A stretch of 25,777 bases of DNA. It comes from Pseudomonadota bacterium (lineage in GTDB: Bacteria; Pseudomonadota; Gammaproteobacteria; Burkholderiales; Burkholderiaceae_B). This document shows, one piece after another, positions 16,744 through 25,651 of this stretch. Under the pieces are notes generated by a model that did not search any database, was not told where the DNA came from, and saw only the letters and a program-made list of their open reading frames with translations. Location: contig JAFACG010000051.1 of assembly GCA_023425645.1 (NCBI GenBank), positions 1 to 25,777 of the forward strand. Reading direction: 5' to 3'. Within the stretch, counting starts at the first letter, position 1; each line of letters starts with the position of its first letter. Made by a program: the position numbers and the translations under genes.

Positions 16744-18507
16744 TTAGATTTCAGATATTCGATTGACGTGTCTATGAATCAAGCCACCGATCATCCATAG
16801 TGATCGTGCAGCACTATCGATCAATTGCATTCCTTGCCTCAGAGGTGAGGCCGCTGGATCTACACCAGCCAAAACAAACGCGTCTTTGATTTTGCTGGAG
16901 GGTAGATGCGCATCACCGAGACGAAGATCGTAGATACCAACGAGCCGGCCCAATGCTTCGCGAGCTACCCCAGAGTCGGAAATGGTCGCAATAGCATTCT
17001 CCAGGTGTTTCAAAGAACCCCACTTCTGATCCTTCGGTGGTTTGATGACTCGTGCGAGCGTTCCGGTGTCAATGCTGTCCGCCGTCAGTCTAGCGAGGTC
17101 CTTTGCAAGCGCAAGCAGGCCGGCAGCGTCGAGTGAACGGAACCGATGGATGCTACGCAGGATCTCCCCTTCGGAATCGTGAGTCCTAAAAAGAACTGCT
17201 CCGGACCACTCGTGAGTTATCTTATTAAGCCTATCACGTAGCTCAAGGAAGTTGCTTTCCGGCGCATTCGTGTCGGCTGGAGAGGCTCTCACCTGCGAGG
17301 CAAGTAATTCGGCAGAAACTGCACCTTCGGGAGCTACGTTATGGCCCGACCAGATTCGTTGCTGCCACATTGGCAGCTTGGCGATATCGTAGGCATAGAC
17401 ATTGATCAAGCCGATGGAATTCACACCGAAATGGGTTCCCCAGCCGGCCGAGCATTGTACGTTTCCCGTCTCCGCTGAGTACCAAGAAAGCTCCCCATCC
17501 CTGCGACCGAGCAGCTCCGGAATGACATTTGGCCGGAACCATAGCCAGCGCCCGATATCTTCATCATTCAATTCGCCACCAGGCATACGGCTTCCATCGG
17601 GGTCGACAGCATAGAAAATTTGTTCGACCGAATCATCCCCCCGTATCCTTTCGCTTCTAACTGCCGCCTCCACCCATTCTTCACGCCACAGACTTCCAGA
17701 GACCCGGCTGAACGCCGCCGGACGGCTTTCAATGACCTCGTGCGTGTGATCGGTGTTGTCGTCTGTCTCGGGCCCCATGACAGGCACGTCTTCATTGACA
17801 TCGACATCTGTTCGCCACATACGCATGACCGCCACATTTCCAAGTGGCCATCCTCTTTCGTCAACCTCGCTGCTGCGCACTTCAAACCTCTCGTGCGCCG
17901 AGTGTTCAAGATTCGGCTCTTCTTTCCAGTCCGGTAGTGCTGATGCGTCCTTCAAGATCGCTGTGCGCTCGCGAAACGTAGCAACACGGAGGGCGAGGCC
18001 TCGAGCAGCCAAGTAATCCCGCAGGAATTCAGCTTTGATCTCAATCGCTTTGACTCTTCCTTCTGCGTCCCTGCGCTCCCTCATGACTTCGACGTATCCT
18101 TCACTCGGCCGCACCCAACTGTCTCCTTCCTTTACCAGATCTAGGGCCAAGACCAAATCTTGGTTAACTTGCCACTGACCGTCGCCGACAACCAGGTGCG
18201 TACCCGCATCTTCCCCGTCGTTGTACTGGTAGACGTCAGCGGGCTTGTATCGACCGTCGTCAAAAGCGTAGGGCATGGGACGGCTCGATGGTCCCAGATC
18301 CGACCATCCAAGGCGCTCTGCAAGTTCTCGGTTGTTCGGCGGGAACGCAATCGATCCAGCACAAATGACCTCTTCCTGATAATCGCCTTTACCCTTCTCG
18401 CCCGCAATCACGACGGTTTCCGCTTGTCTCAGTGGAATCCAGACCGATGTGGCAACCCGCTTTCGACGGACCTCGGCCATCTCAAACCATGTTCGGTCAG
18501 CAATCAC
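16744..18507 (-). CDS. Uncharacterised 587-aa island protein with C-terminal R-x4-H motif
   Basis: I cannot name this protein. It is soluble, acidic and without signal peptide, membrane helix, Walker motif or metal cluster. The middle contains a Trp-rich stretch (WLWFRPNVIPELL, then GWGTHFGVN, LPMWQQRIWSGHNVAPEGAVS). The segment resembles, from memory, a widespread family of defence-island hypotheticals, but I cannot verify that. The last 150 residues are helical and contain YDLRLGDAHLP, with Arg529 and His534 spaced as in the R-x4-6-H motif of HEPN RNases. The start is GTG at 18507, with AAGGAG six bases upstream, and it follows the helicase gene by 36 bases on the same strand, so they are probably co-transcribed. 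It is the last gene before the transposon end and may be the effector of a helicase-based system. Confidence 0.8.
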   Translation of the reverse strand: MIADRTWFEMAEVRRKRVATSVWIPLRQAETVVIAGEKGKGDYQEEVICAGSIAFPPNNRELAERLGWSDLGPSSRPMPYAFDDGRYKPADVYQYNDGEDAGTHLVVGDGQWQVNQDLVLALDLVKEGDSWVRPSEGYVEVMRERRDAEGRVKAIEIKAEFLRDYLAARGLALRVATFRERTAILKDASALPDWKEEPNLEHSAHERFEVRSSEVDERGWPLGNVAVMRMWRTDVDVNEDVPVMGPETDDNTDHTHEVIESRPAAFSRVSGSLWREEWVEAAVRSERIRGDDSVEQIFYAVDPDGSRMPGGELNDEDIGRWLWFRPNVIPELLGRRDGELSWYSAETGNVQCSAGWGTHFGVNSIGLINVYAYDIAKLPMWQQRIWSGHNVAPEGAVSAELLASQVRASPADTNAPESNFLELRDRLNKITHEWSGAVLFRTHDSEGEILRSIHRFRSLDAAGLLALAKDLARLTADSIDTGTLARVIKPPKDQKWGSLKHLENAIATISDSGVAREALGRLVGIYDLRLGDAHLPSSKIKDAFVLAGVDPAASPLRQGMQLIDSAARSLWMIGGLIHRHVNRISEI

Positions 18508-18543
18508 ATCTTGCTCCTTGTTCTAGTAATCTCGCGCGGAAAA

Positions 18544-21273
18544 TCATAATGTGCTTGATTGAGACGGCTTTTTTCGTAAAGCTTGCCGGGCTGAACCAGC
18601 ATTGAATTTGTGCCGGCACGCGGGGAAATTACTGCAGCTGAAGAAGTCTCCATACGTTCCCGACCGTTTGACCATGAAGCCCTTTTTACAAAGAGGGCAA
18701 ACGCTATCTTTGCTGATAGTTTCGCCCTTGGTATCTTGCATGGACAGGCCGTGGTCTTTTACCAATTCAGTAATGAATGGGGATGCTCGATGGCCCAGCG
18801 TGACAATGCAGACCTTCTTCCGTGCCCGGGTCAATGCAACGTAGAACAGTCGGCGCTCTTCTGCATACTCAAAGGCGTCACCATCAGGCATAGCCAACTG
18901 AAGCACGGGATCGTCTGCAACCCCGCTCGGAAACCCCAAAATCTCCGAGGTTACCCGAGGCAGTATGACGTAATCCGCTTCGAGTCCCTTCGACGAGTGC
19001 GCGGTGACGAATTTGACTTCAACCTTGCTCCTATCATACTGGTGAGGCATGTATGCGCTGTCCTTACGGTACCGCCCCAGAAGAAAAATCGTCGCCTTTC
19101 TGCCCCCCAATGACTGTCGAGCCAGATCCTGAATATGCTCTTCTATGACACCTCTGATTTGGTTTTCTTCTTCGACTTGAAATATCCCCACCGGCTCTTG
19201 AACGTCCGGCGTGGCCGAGCGAACAACCTTCTTCAATTGCTTGGGATTCTTTTGTACAAACTGGCTGCTGATATCGCACAACGACTGGGGGCATCTAAAG
19301 GTGGTTTCCAGCTTCAGGGTCACTGACTCGCCAAACGTCTTCTCAAACCCAGACATCACCGACAAATCTGATCCGGCAAAGCGGTTGATACTCTGCCAGT
19401 CGTCTCCTACGGCAAACAAGAACCTGTCGGGCTTGTCTACCAGAGCTTTGATAAGCCTTCCCCGCGCATAACTTGAATCCTGAAATTCGTCGACCATCAC
19501 AAGCTCGTATGGGCTGGCCCACTGGCCACGCTCAATGAAATCGGTGGCCATATTCAGCATATCTTCGAAGTCGATGTAGCCAGCTTGCCGGAGCCGACGT
19601 TCCCACTCGGCCCAGAGCACTTCAAAAACATTCAGGAACATCTCATGCCGGAATCTAAAGCGCCCAGCCATACCCGATTGAAGTCGTCCGCGAAGCTCTG
19701 CCAAGGCCAGTCGATTGCTCTTCACGTGGGTCAAGAACATCCGGAAGACGCCAGCGAGACGAGGATTTTCGATTGGCTGACGCCCTCTAGCAGGACGATC
19801 AGGGTTAGGGTCAAGCGCAATACCAAGCTTTGTAAGTTCTCGCTCCAAATACGAGAAAGCCTTCCCCGACCACAGTTCCGCAGTAGTCGTTTCAAGGAAC
19901 TTTGTCTTGTAGGTAGCGTGGGTTTTCCGCTTCCACACTATTCCGTCAAGGTAGCCGACAAATGACTCAGGGGGCTTACCGTCCGCATCCAAAGCCCAAT
20001 GCTCGAGATAAACGTCTACGTCAGGAAAGTAGAAGTCGGGATGATACTGGCTGTGGGTCGCGTCAGCAGTGTCGTGGGGATACGGTCGTTCGTACACATA
20101 GTTGACGCCATTGTAGAAAAGCCAATTCGCGATCAGCAGTTCTCCACGGCTCTTGACCACCTCGCCGTTGAGCGTCCAGAAGCCAGCCGTCTTGGTTGCC
20201 GAATCCCATCGATCAGGGTTCTCCTCCTCTTTACCGAACGGTGGAAGATCTTGCGCGAATACCAAGCGGAATAAATCCCAGTTGGTTCTGAATTGCGAGT
20301 CTGTATCCTTGAGATGATCTACCATCTCAAGAAGGGCCCTCACCGCCTCATGATCCTTTACTACCCACGGTGCTACGGATGGCTTCTTCCCCGTAGCACG
20401 ACCGATAATCTCCAAGCCGAACGCATGAAAAGTCTTGGCCACGATAGATGCGGCAGGTAAGCCAAGCGGCTCCAACCTTTTTCGGATTCGTTCTCCGAGT
20501 TCCTCTGCGGCATCGCTGTTAAACGCAAGCAAGAGCATCCTGTCGGCCGCAAAGTACCCCTTTTTCAAAGCATATCCAGCTTTGGCCACCATTGTGGACG
20601 TCTTGCCTGATCCCGCAGATGCCACGAGTAGCACGCGGTTATCAAAACAGATAACCGACTTGGTTTGTTCTTGAGTGAGAGGTGACTTCTCTACGCTATC
20701 GAAGAACGTTTTGGATGCCACCAGCTCTTTGGCCAGGTGACGCTGATTCTCGGCGTTGATACGCGCCTTGAGGTCAGAGGTCCAAAGTTCCAGATCTTGT
20801 TGGGCAGCGGGAGGCCGGCGCTTTAGGAACTCCGAAACTGCAGGGGTCACCCACTGCTTCTGGAGACCTTTTGGCTTGGTGGTCTCCAGCCGCTGTCTAA
20901 CCTCCCGGGTAATCCAACCACGCCGACGATGTTCTACCGCTATTGTTTCGCGAAAACCTGCTGCCCAATCCGTGACCGTCTTGAGCCACTGCGATGCGAC
21001 AATCAACGAGCTCTGTTTGATCAGCTCTTGCTGAAGCGCTATTGCTTCCGCCGTCGGGATACCTCTTAGGGCATAGGCCCGATTCTCCTTGTCCTTAGTC
21101 TCGAGTCGCGCCCAGAACGCACCTTTGACAACTTGGAGCCCTTCAAGCTGAACAGGCGCAGTAGACCGCTGTCCCGTACTCAGGAGGAGGCCGCCCTTTA
21201 CGATAGTTACGGTCCAATCTTTGGATCTCGTGAAGATCTTCCCTAAAAATGATGGCCCCCAGGTCTGCGTCAC
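18544..21273 (-). CDS. HelD-like superfamily 1 helicase with nuclease-like insertion and zinc finger
   Basis: A 909-residue UvrD/Rep-type helicase related to DNA helicase IV. Visible motifs are Walker A ASAGSGKT (218-225), TFHAFG, Walker B VDEFQD (594-599), GDDWQSINRFAG, TAHSSKGLEADYV and VALTRAR (812-818). The N-terminal 190 residues match the helicase IV accessory domain (LGKIF, then a WARLE strand). Between motif groups, residues about 375-470 form an insertion with Glu378, PDFYFPD (412-418) and VYLEHW (Glu424), the pattern of a PD-(D/E)xK nuclease-like fold. The tail has a topoisomerase-like zinc finger (Cys859, 862, 880, 886). E. coli HelD (684 residues) lacks the insertion and finger. 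GTG at 21273 is preferred over TTG at 21279 because of a GGA eight bases upstream; neither is strong. It may unwind and cut foreign DNA. Confidence 0.88.
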   Translation of the reverse strand: MTQTWGPSFLGKIFTRSKDWTVTIVKGGLLLSTGQRSTAPVQLEGLQVVKGAFWARLETKDKENRAYALRGIPTAEAIALQQELIKQSSLIVASQWLKTVTDWAAGFRETIAVEHRRRGWITREVRQRLETTKPKGLQKQWVTPAVSEFLKRRPPAAQQDLELWTSDLKARINAENQRHLAKELVASKTFFDSVEKSPLTQEQTKSVICFDNRVLLVASAGSGKTSTMVAKAGYALKKGYFAADRMLLLAFNSDAAEELGERIRKRLEPLGLPAASIVAKTFHAFGLEIIGRATGKKPSVAPWVVKDHEAVRALLEMVDHLKDTDSQFRTNWDLFRLVFAQDLPPFGKEEENPDRWDSATKTAGFWTLNGEVVKSRGELLIANWLFYNGVNYVYERPYPHDTADATHSQYHPDFYFPDVDVYLEHWALDADGKPPESFVGYLDGIVWKRKTHATYKTKFLETTTAELWSGKAFSYLERELTKLGIALDPNPDRPARGRQPIENPRLAGVFRMFLTHVKSNRLALAELRGRLQSGMAGRFRFRHEMFLNVFEVLWAEWERRLRQAGYIDFEDMLNMATDFIERGQWASPYELVMVDEFQDSSYARGRLIKALVDKPDRFLFAVGDDWQSINRFAGSDLSVMSGFEKTFGESVTLKLETTFRCPQSLCDISSQFVQKNPKQLKKVVRSATPDVQEPVGIFQVEEENQIRGVIEEHIQDLARQSLGGRKATIFLLGRYRKDSAYMPHQYDRSKVEVKFVTAHSSKGLEADYVILPRVTSEILGFPSGVADDPVLQLAMPDGDAFEYAEERRLFYVALTRARKKVCIVTLGHRASPFITELVKDHGLSMQDTKGETISKDSVCPLCKKGFMVKRSGTYGDFFSCSNFPACRHKFNAGSARQALRKKPSQSSTL

Positions 21274-21364
21274 TGGCAAATTCCGTTATTGTTCGTATTG
21301 ACGACAGAATACGCCACCGTACTAACACCGATTTTTTTGGTGAGGGCAGTCACGTGAGCAGTAC

Positions 21365-22597
21365 CTAATTTGAGTTGGAATAGCTCGCCGGCACACGTTC
21401 CAGGTACTTCTTTAAAACCCAGCCCGTTCTATATTCCTCGTGCAGCCAGTGGTAGTACTCAACCTCAATCCACTTTCCCTTTTTATCCAGCGCCTTCACG
21501 ACTTCATTCGGCAGAAGCTTGCCTTCCACCATAGCGCCATGCTCGGGCTTTGAGCGCACCGTAGCGGCTCTCTCCCTAACAACAAATCGCTCATCATGTG
21601 CCTGAGCAGCGGCGACTAGCGCCCGCTCAAGAAGGACTGTGAGACTACGAATCTGATTAGCTTGAATCCCAAGGATTTGGGAGGTTTGGGCCTGAAATTC
21701 CTCAGCCTTCCTTTTGTCCTGCTGACTGGATGCCTCTTGATAAATAAAAATTAGGAAAGTCAACAACAGACTCAATATAGCCAGCGCGTCAGACTGCTTT
21801 CGACTGAGGAGCCCTTTGTCCGGGAGCTCCCCGGCTTCACGCAAGGTGCCATCGGGGTCAATGCCCAGATGTGCAAGTTGCCCTTCCAGTCCTTCCTTGC
21901 CCAGAAGCTGTGCGAGCGCCCCTGCTGAGCTCCAGTCGATGGCGGGCAGAGCCACCTTGCCGAATTGGTCTTGAAGCTCTTTGAGCGAGCCCACCAGCCC
22001 CAGCACTTCACTGGGCACCTTCCACTGCTTGTTGACCTGCTCGAATTCTTTCAGATAGCTCTGTAGGCTGGAACCGATAGCCGCGCGCTCGAATATCTCC
22101 CTGGTATGACGAGAAGCCTCAAGCTGCAAAACCCCCGTATTAGCCACTGAACCCAGGGCGGATGTCTGATCTAGCAAACTCCTGAATTGCTTAGTTATGG
22201 CTCCAAGCCCTGCAAACTCCTTGGCCATCCGGTGAGTTGACTCAGCAGCTATCAAGCTCTTACGGATGTCTGCCAAGGGTTCGAGCATTTTGCGAATACT
22301 CGCTTGTTGCTCTTGTTGCGCCGCCTGCCACTGTCGAATAGTTTGCATAGCGGCTGTGTCTTCCCCTAAGAGAGCCTTGTACTGGGAACCAAAGTCATCG
22401 CTGGGCTTTTGAAGATCTTTGACTAGCCGCGCATACACTGACCCAACCTTCGATAGCTCCTGCCATTGCTTGGAGATCGAATCGGCCTGAGATAGAGCGT
22501 TACGCCAACTCGTACGGTCTTGTTCCAGGCGAGCCAACTCTCGAGCCACACTCCCTACAGATCCAATAGCAGCTAATTTTCCGATATCAAGCGTCAC
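21365..22597 (-). CDS. Coiled-coil protein with one membrane helix and SH3b-like domain
   Basis: A 410-residue protein of unknown function. The first 215 residues are Gln/Glu/Lys-rich helices likely to form coiled coils. Residues about 270-287 (ALAILSLLLTFLIFIY) form one membrane helix, without a signal peptide. A second helical stretch (288-335) is followed by a C-terminal bacterial SH3-like domain at about 338-401 (VVRERAATVRSKPEHG through TGWVLKKYLERV). The start is GTG at 22597, 16 bases after the res stop codon, so it is very probably co-transcribed with the restriction genes. Such a protein is not a standard part of type III systems. It may hold the nuclease or helicase at the membrane, or sense a membrane signal such as phage entry. 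An 85-base gap separates it from the helicase gene. Confidence 0.82.
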   Translation of the reverse strand: MTLDIGKLAAIGSVGSVARELARLEQDRTSWRNALSQADSISKQWQELSKVGSVYARLVKDLQKPSDDFGSQYKALLGEDTAAMQTIRQWQAAQQEQQASIRKMLEPLADIRKSLIAAESTHRMAKEFAGLGAITKQFRSLLDQTSALGSVANTGVLQLEASRHTREIFERAAIGSSLQSYLKEFEQVNKQWKVPSEVLGLVGSLKELQDQFGKVALPAIDWSSAGALAQLLGKEGLEGQLAHLGIDPDGTLREAGELPDKGLLSRKQSDALAILSLLLTFLIFIYQEASSQQDKRKAEEFQAQTSQILGIQANQIRSLTVLLERALVAAAQAHDERFVVRERAATVRSKPEHGAMVEGKLLPNEVVKALDKKGKWIEVEYYHWLHEEYRTGWVLKKYLERVPASYSNSN

Positions 22598-22613
22598 AGT
22601 TTAAGCACCCAGC

Positions 22614-25244
22614 TCACGACAAAGCGTCTTTAATCGCCTGCCAGTTCTTGTTCTCTACCCAAGCAAAGCGGCAACGACCTCCACTGCGCCTTGCCCAGAG
22701 CTCCCCGATCCGCTTTTTCTCCTTGCTATCGGAGCCGTCCGCAATATGGTCGCCCTTGTACTCAACAGCGAGGAATACCCCAGACTTCATTTTTACAACG
22801 AAGTCTGGATAGAACTTGTCCGACGCGGTCTGCAACCAGAAAGAGGTTGGTTTCTTCTCGACGTTCCTTACCCACCATTCGACATCCGCAAGTTGGTTGG
22901 CGATGAACTCGGCACACTCAAACTCTTCCCCCTTGGTCTTGAGGTTCCCGATGACCGGGAAGAAATGGCGTTTCAAGGGAATAAACCCAGCGTAAGGGGT
23001 GTCGTACGCATACCGTCCTTGTGCGAACACCACTGCGTGCTCATCGCGAATCTCGAACCGGTTATCGTCTCCTAACAAATCCTCAAAGACCTTCTGTTTC
23101 GCGAGCTTCAAGCCCGCAACCAGCTTCCGCTCCAACGCGCCCCTAAGCCGGAACTTGCGGTACGCCAGTTCATCCAGCGTGAATCCTCTCGACTCCATCA
23201 AGTAGGTCACCGCGGCATTCAGCCAGGCAGCCTTCTGAGGCCCATCGGCATAGGGAAAATAGATGTTCCGATCCAACCAGTGCACCAGATCAGTGGCATC
23301 CCAGCCTTGTTCATGCCCGAACAGCGCAAACTGGCTATCCAACCGGTCATAGACGTCGCATTCAATTTTTTCCAACTGAGAGATGCTCAAAGACGCACGG
23401 CGCATCGCTTCTACGTCATGAGCAAACTCGGCTTCGGTCAACTTGCAGTCGAACTCGTCAATCTCCCAGTCTGCGTCAAGAAGCGGCGTCTCATCGAAAA
23501 CATCAAAGAAACCTAGCTGGTTGAACGACAGCAACGGTACTGAGGCAGACTGACCAAGTTCCGCCGGCGTCTTCTGGCGAGCAGGTGGGGCCGCTCTCAC
23601 GGCCATCTGAGTATCCAATTGCTCCCGAACTGATTTGGCTACCTCGGGCTGCTTGAAGGTTTCGGCAATTTGCTTGAGTTGAGCAGCAGTCACTGTCCCT
23701 TTCACCGTCAACGTGCCAGCTTCAGGGGAAAGCTCTACCTTGTCTCGCACCGATTTCGGCAATGCCGCAATTGCATCCTCATCAGGCATCGCAACCGTAT
23801 CGCCTACCTCGGGTAGGGGAATAGTAAAGTCGAACTCATTAGCAAACAGACCGCCAAGCTGCCCGTCATCGTCATCCTGGGTGCGAATCAGATCTTTGGT
23901 TTCCAACCGTTCGAACCCGCTCTGCACGAGGCCATCCTTGAGGTTCTGAACAGTAGCAGCAAGTTCGTTCGAAACTACGTAGGCATAGCTTCGATTCAGC
24001 GCTTCTTGCTGCTTTCGAGACACGTGCGGCATCCGCAGTACGCGCCCCAACACTTGCTCGACCGCGGTGGCTGACGTCGTATTTCGGAACGAGAACAGCA
24101 CGTATGCATATGGGCAATCCCACCCTTCACGCAGCTTGTCTACAGTAATAATGAACTGCGGATAATCTGGATCGCCGAGTTTCTTTCCACTCAGCTCGTC
24201 CAAAGCTCCTGTTGCAATGGCAATCGAATCAGCCGGAATGTTGAAATCGTCAATAAGGTGCTGCCTCACCCGCTCTGGCGTGAAGGTCTCGCGATCCTGT
24301 ACTTTCCGCTCGGCTTGGATCAACATGACTACTGGGTTGATGACTTCGCCCGTGAGCTGTTGCTCCTCCGCTGCCTCTTTTTCTAGTTGCCGCAAGCGAG
24401 CGATGGCCTCAGTCAAGGAGACACGCCATTCTGGATGAATTGCCAGCTCCAACGGCAGCTTCAGCATGTTTTCGGCTTGAAGGGTTGCGGCGGAAACACT
24501 GCGCAAAACGTTAGATGGCTGGCTTGCTCGGTCTGGGGTGGCTGTAAGCTCTAGGATGCACGAGGGATTCAACCGAATCAGGGTATCAACCGCGAGCGGT
24601 GTTCCCTGGTTATGTGCTTCATCCACGATGATGTAAGGACGCCTCAGGCGAATCACATCAAGGAGTGAGCAATCCCCTTTTTGCGCACTGGATGTGCCAT
24701 CAAAATGAGGCATCAACGCGCCATTTTGCCGGTACACCCGGAGGCCGTCTGCAGTGTCGCGCTTAAAGCTCTGCATCGTCGCAACGATGATCGTGTTACC
24801 AGTATTCAGGGTGGCCGGCAGAACGTAAAGTGCTTCATCGATATCGAGAACATTGACTGCGCCAAAAAGCTCCCTCATGTCCTCATAAAGCAGCTCACCC
24901 TTGGTTTTTAACGCGTACAGCGTTTGTTCGCGGATAGGATCCGAAGGGACCAACCACAGTATTACCGAGTGATCCGTAGCCAAGAACGACTCATTGACGC
25001 GCTGGATCGAGTGGCCTGCGATTCGTGTCTTACCCCCACCGGTAGGTACGCGCAAACATACATAGGGAACTTCATCCGCCCCGGGAAGTGGATGGTATGG
25101 CAGCGCATGACCAAAAAATCCAGCAGTGCTCTCAGCGAATGCAGCGGCAGGACTTTTGAGCTCTCTTGTACGGGCTAGAAAACCAGCTAGCGCATCGAGG
25201 AGCTTTTCTTGATAGTCTTTAAGACCGTAGTCGTTCAGAACCAT
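22614..25244 (-). CDS. res: Type III restriction enzyme Res subunit (helicase-nuclease)
   Basis: An 876-residue ATP-dependent restriction subunit. The superfamily 2 helicase core shows Walker A VPTGGGKT (66-73), DEAH (208-211) and TATPDR (234-239), followed by the second RecA-like domain (VDKLREGWDCPYAYVLFSFR, then EQVLGRVLRMP). The C-terminal PD-(D/E)xK nuclease shows YPDFVV (Asp814) and VEYKG (Glu828, Lys830), so all catalytic residues are present. In type III systems Res works only in complex with Mod, moving or diffusing from two head-to-head sites to cut DNA. Its ATG at 25244 overlaps the end of mod by ten bases, the classic mod-res coupling. Because mod is cut, the complex should not form from this locus. 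No frameshift is seen. Confidence 0.93.
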   Translation of the reverse strand: MVLNDYGLKDYQEKLLDALAGFLARTRELKSPAAAFAESTAGFFGHALPYHPLPGADEVPYVCLRVPTGGGKTRIAGHSIQRVNESFLATDHSVILWLVPSDPIREQTLYALKTKGELLYEDMRELFGAVNVLDIDEALYVLPATLNTGNTIIVATMQSFKRDTADGLRVYRQNGALMPHFDGTSSAQKGDCSLLDVIRLRRPYIIVDEAHNQGTPLAVDTLIRLNPSCILELTATPDRASQPSNVLRSVSAATLQAENMLKLPLELAIHPEWRVSLTEAIARLRQLEKEAAEEQQLTGEVINPVVMLIQAERKVQDRETFTPERVRQHLIDDFNIPADSIAIATGALDELSGKKLGDPDYPQFIITVDKLREGWDCPYAYVLFSFRNTTSATAVEQVLGRVLRMPHVSRKQQEALNRSYAYVVSNELAATVQNLKDGLVQSGFERLETKDLIRTQDDDDGQLGGLFANEFDFTIPLPEVGDTVAMPDEDAIAALPKSVRDKVELSPEAGTLTVKGTVTAAQLKQIAETFKQPEVAKSVREQLDTQMAVRAAPPARQKTPAELGQSASVPLLSFNQLGFFDVFDETPLLDADWEIDEFDCKLTEAEFAHDVEAMRRASLSISQLEKIECDVYDRLDSQFALFGHEQGWDATDLVHWLDRNIYFPYADGPQKAAWLNAAVTYLMESRGFTLDELAYRKFRLRGALERKLVAGLKLAKQKVFEDLLGDDNRFEIRDEHAVVFAQGRYAYDTPYAGFIPLKRHFFPVIGNLKTKGEEFECAEFIANQLADVEWWVRNVEKKPTSFWLQTASDKFYPDFVVKMKSGVFLAVEYKGDHIADGSDSKEKKRIGELWARRSGGRCRFAWVENKNWQAIKDALS

Positions 25245-25651
25245 GTTTTAACCGCCAATTCATAAGGAAGCTGATGGAAAGTTATGCCTAGTGTTGTCAG
25301 CTTTGATTTGTCGAAGCGAGTCCGTGCGCCGTAGACGACCATCGGACCGTCAAACTCCGGAATTTGCTCTTTCAGATACGCAAAAGTTCGAGAGTTGAGA
25401 ACATTCCCGCCTGCGTCTGCCTTATCTTTAAGGATGCCGTTGTAGAGCAAGAAGATCGCTCGACCTTTATGAAGCCCAAGATAGGGAGTGGGTTTCTCTT
25501 GATTTTTCAGTGCAGAATCTATGACACCAGACCCCGTCTCCATAAACCAAACAAACTCTGCCAACTGGGTGAAACTGACATCTGGTCGGATCTGACCATT
25601 GGCTGAAAATAGGGGCTCAGCCGACAACCGGAAAAATTGGAATCCACCTCC
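25235..25651 (-). pseudogene. mod: 3' fragment of type III DNA methyltransferase (mod), cut by an IS element
   Basis: Only the last 138 or so codons remain. The open frame runs GGGFQFFRLSAEPLF, AQLAEFVWF-like sequence (TQLAEFVWFMETGSG), then AIFLLYNGILKDK, GGNVLNSRTF and a TTLGITFHQLPYEL ending, which is the typical C-terminus of type III adenine methyltransferases. The S-adenosylmethionine-binding and DPPY catalytic motifs and the target-recognition domain are absent. Upstream the frame hits a TAG at 25652-25654 that belongs to the inserted element. Without Mod the host DNA would not be protected and Res would not be guided to target sites. The true 5' part may continue on the other side of the IS beyond the window. 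Confidence 0.88.

Noticed and set aside
21143..21328. 61-codon minus-strand frame at the helicase start, possible frameshifted N-terminus
   Set aside because: Its sequence does not resemble a helicase IV N-terminus, while the main frame does from its first residues.
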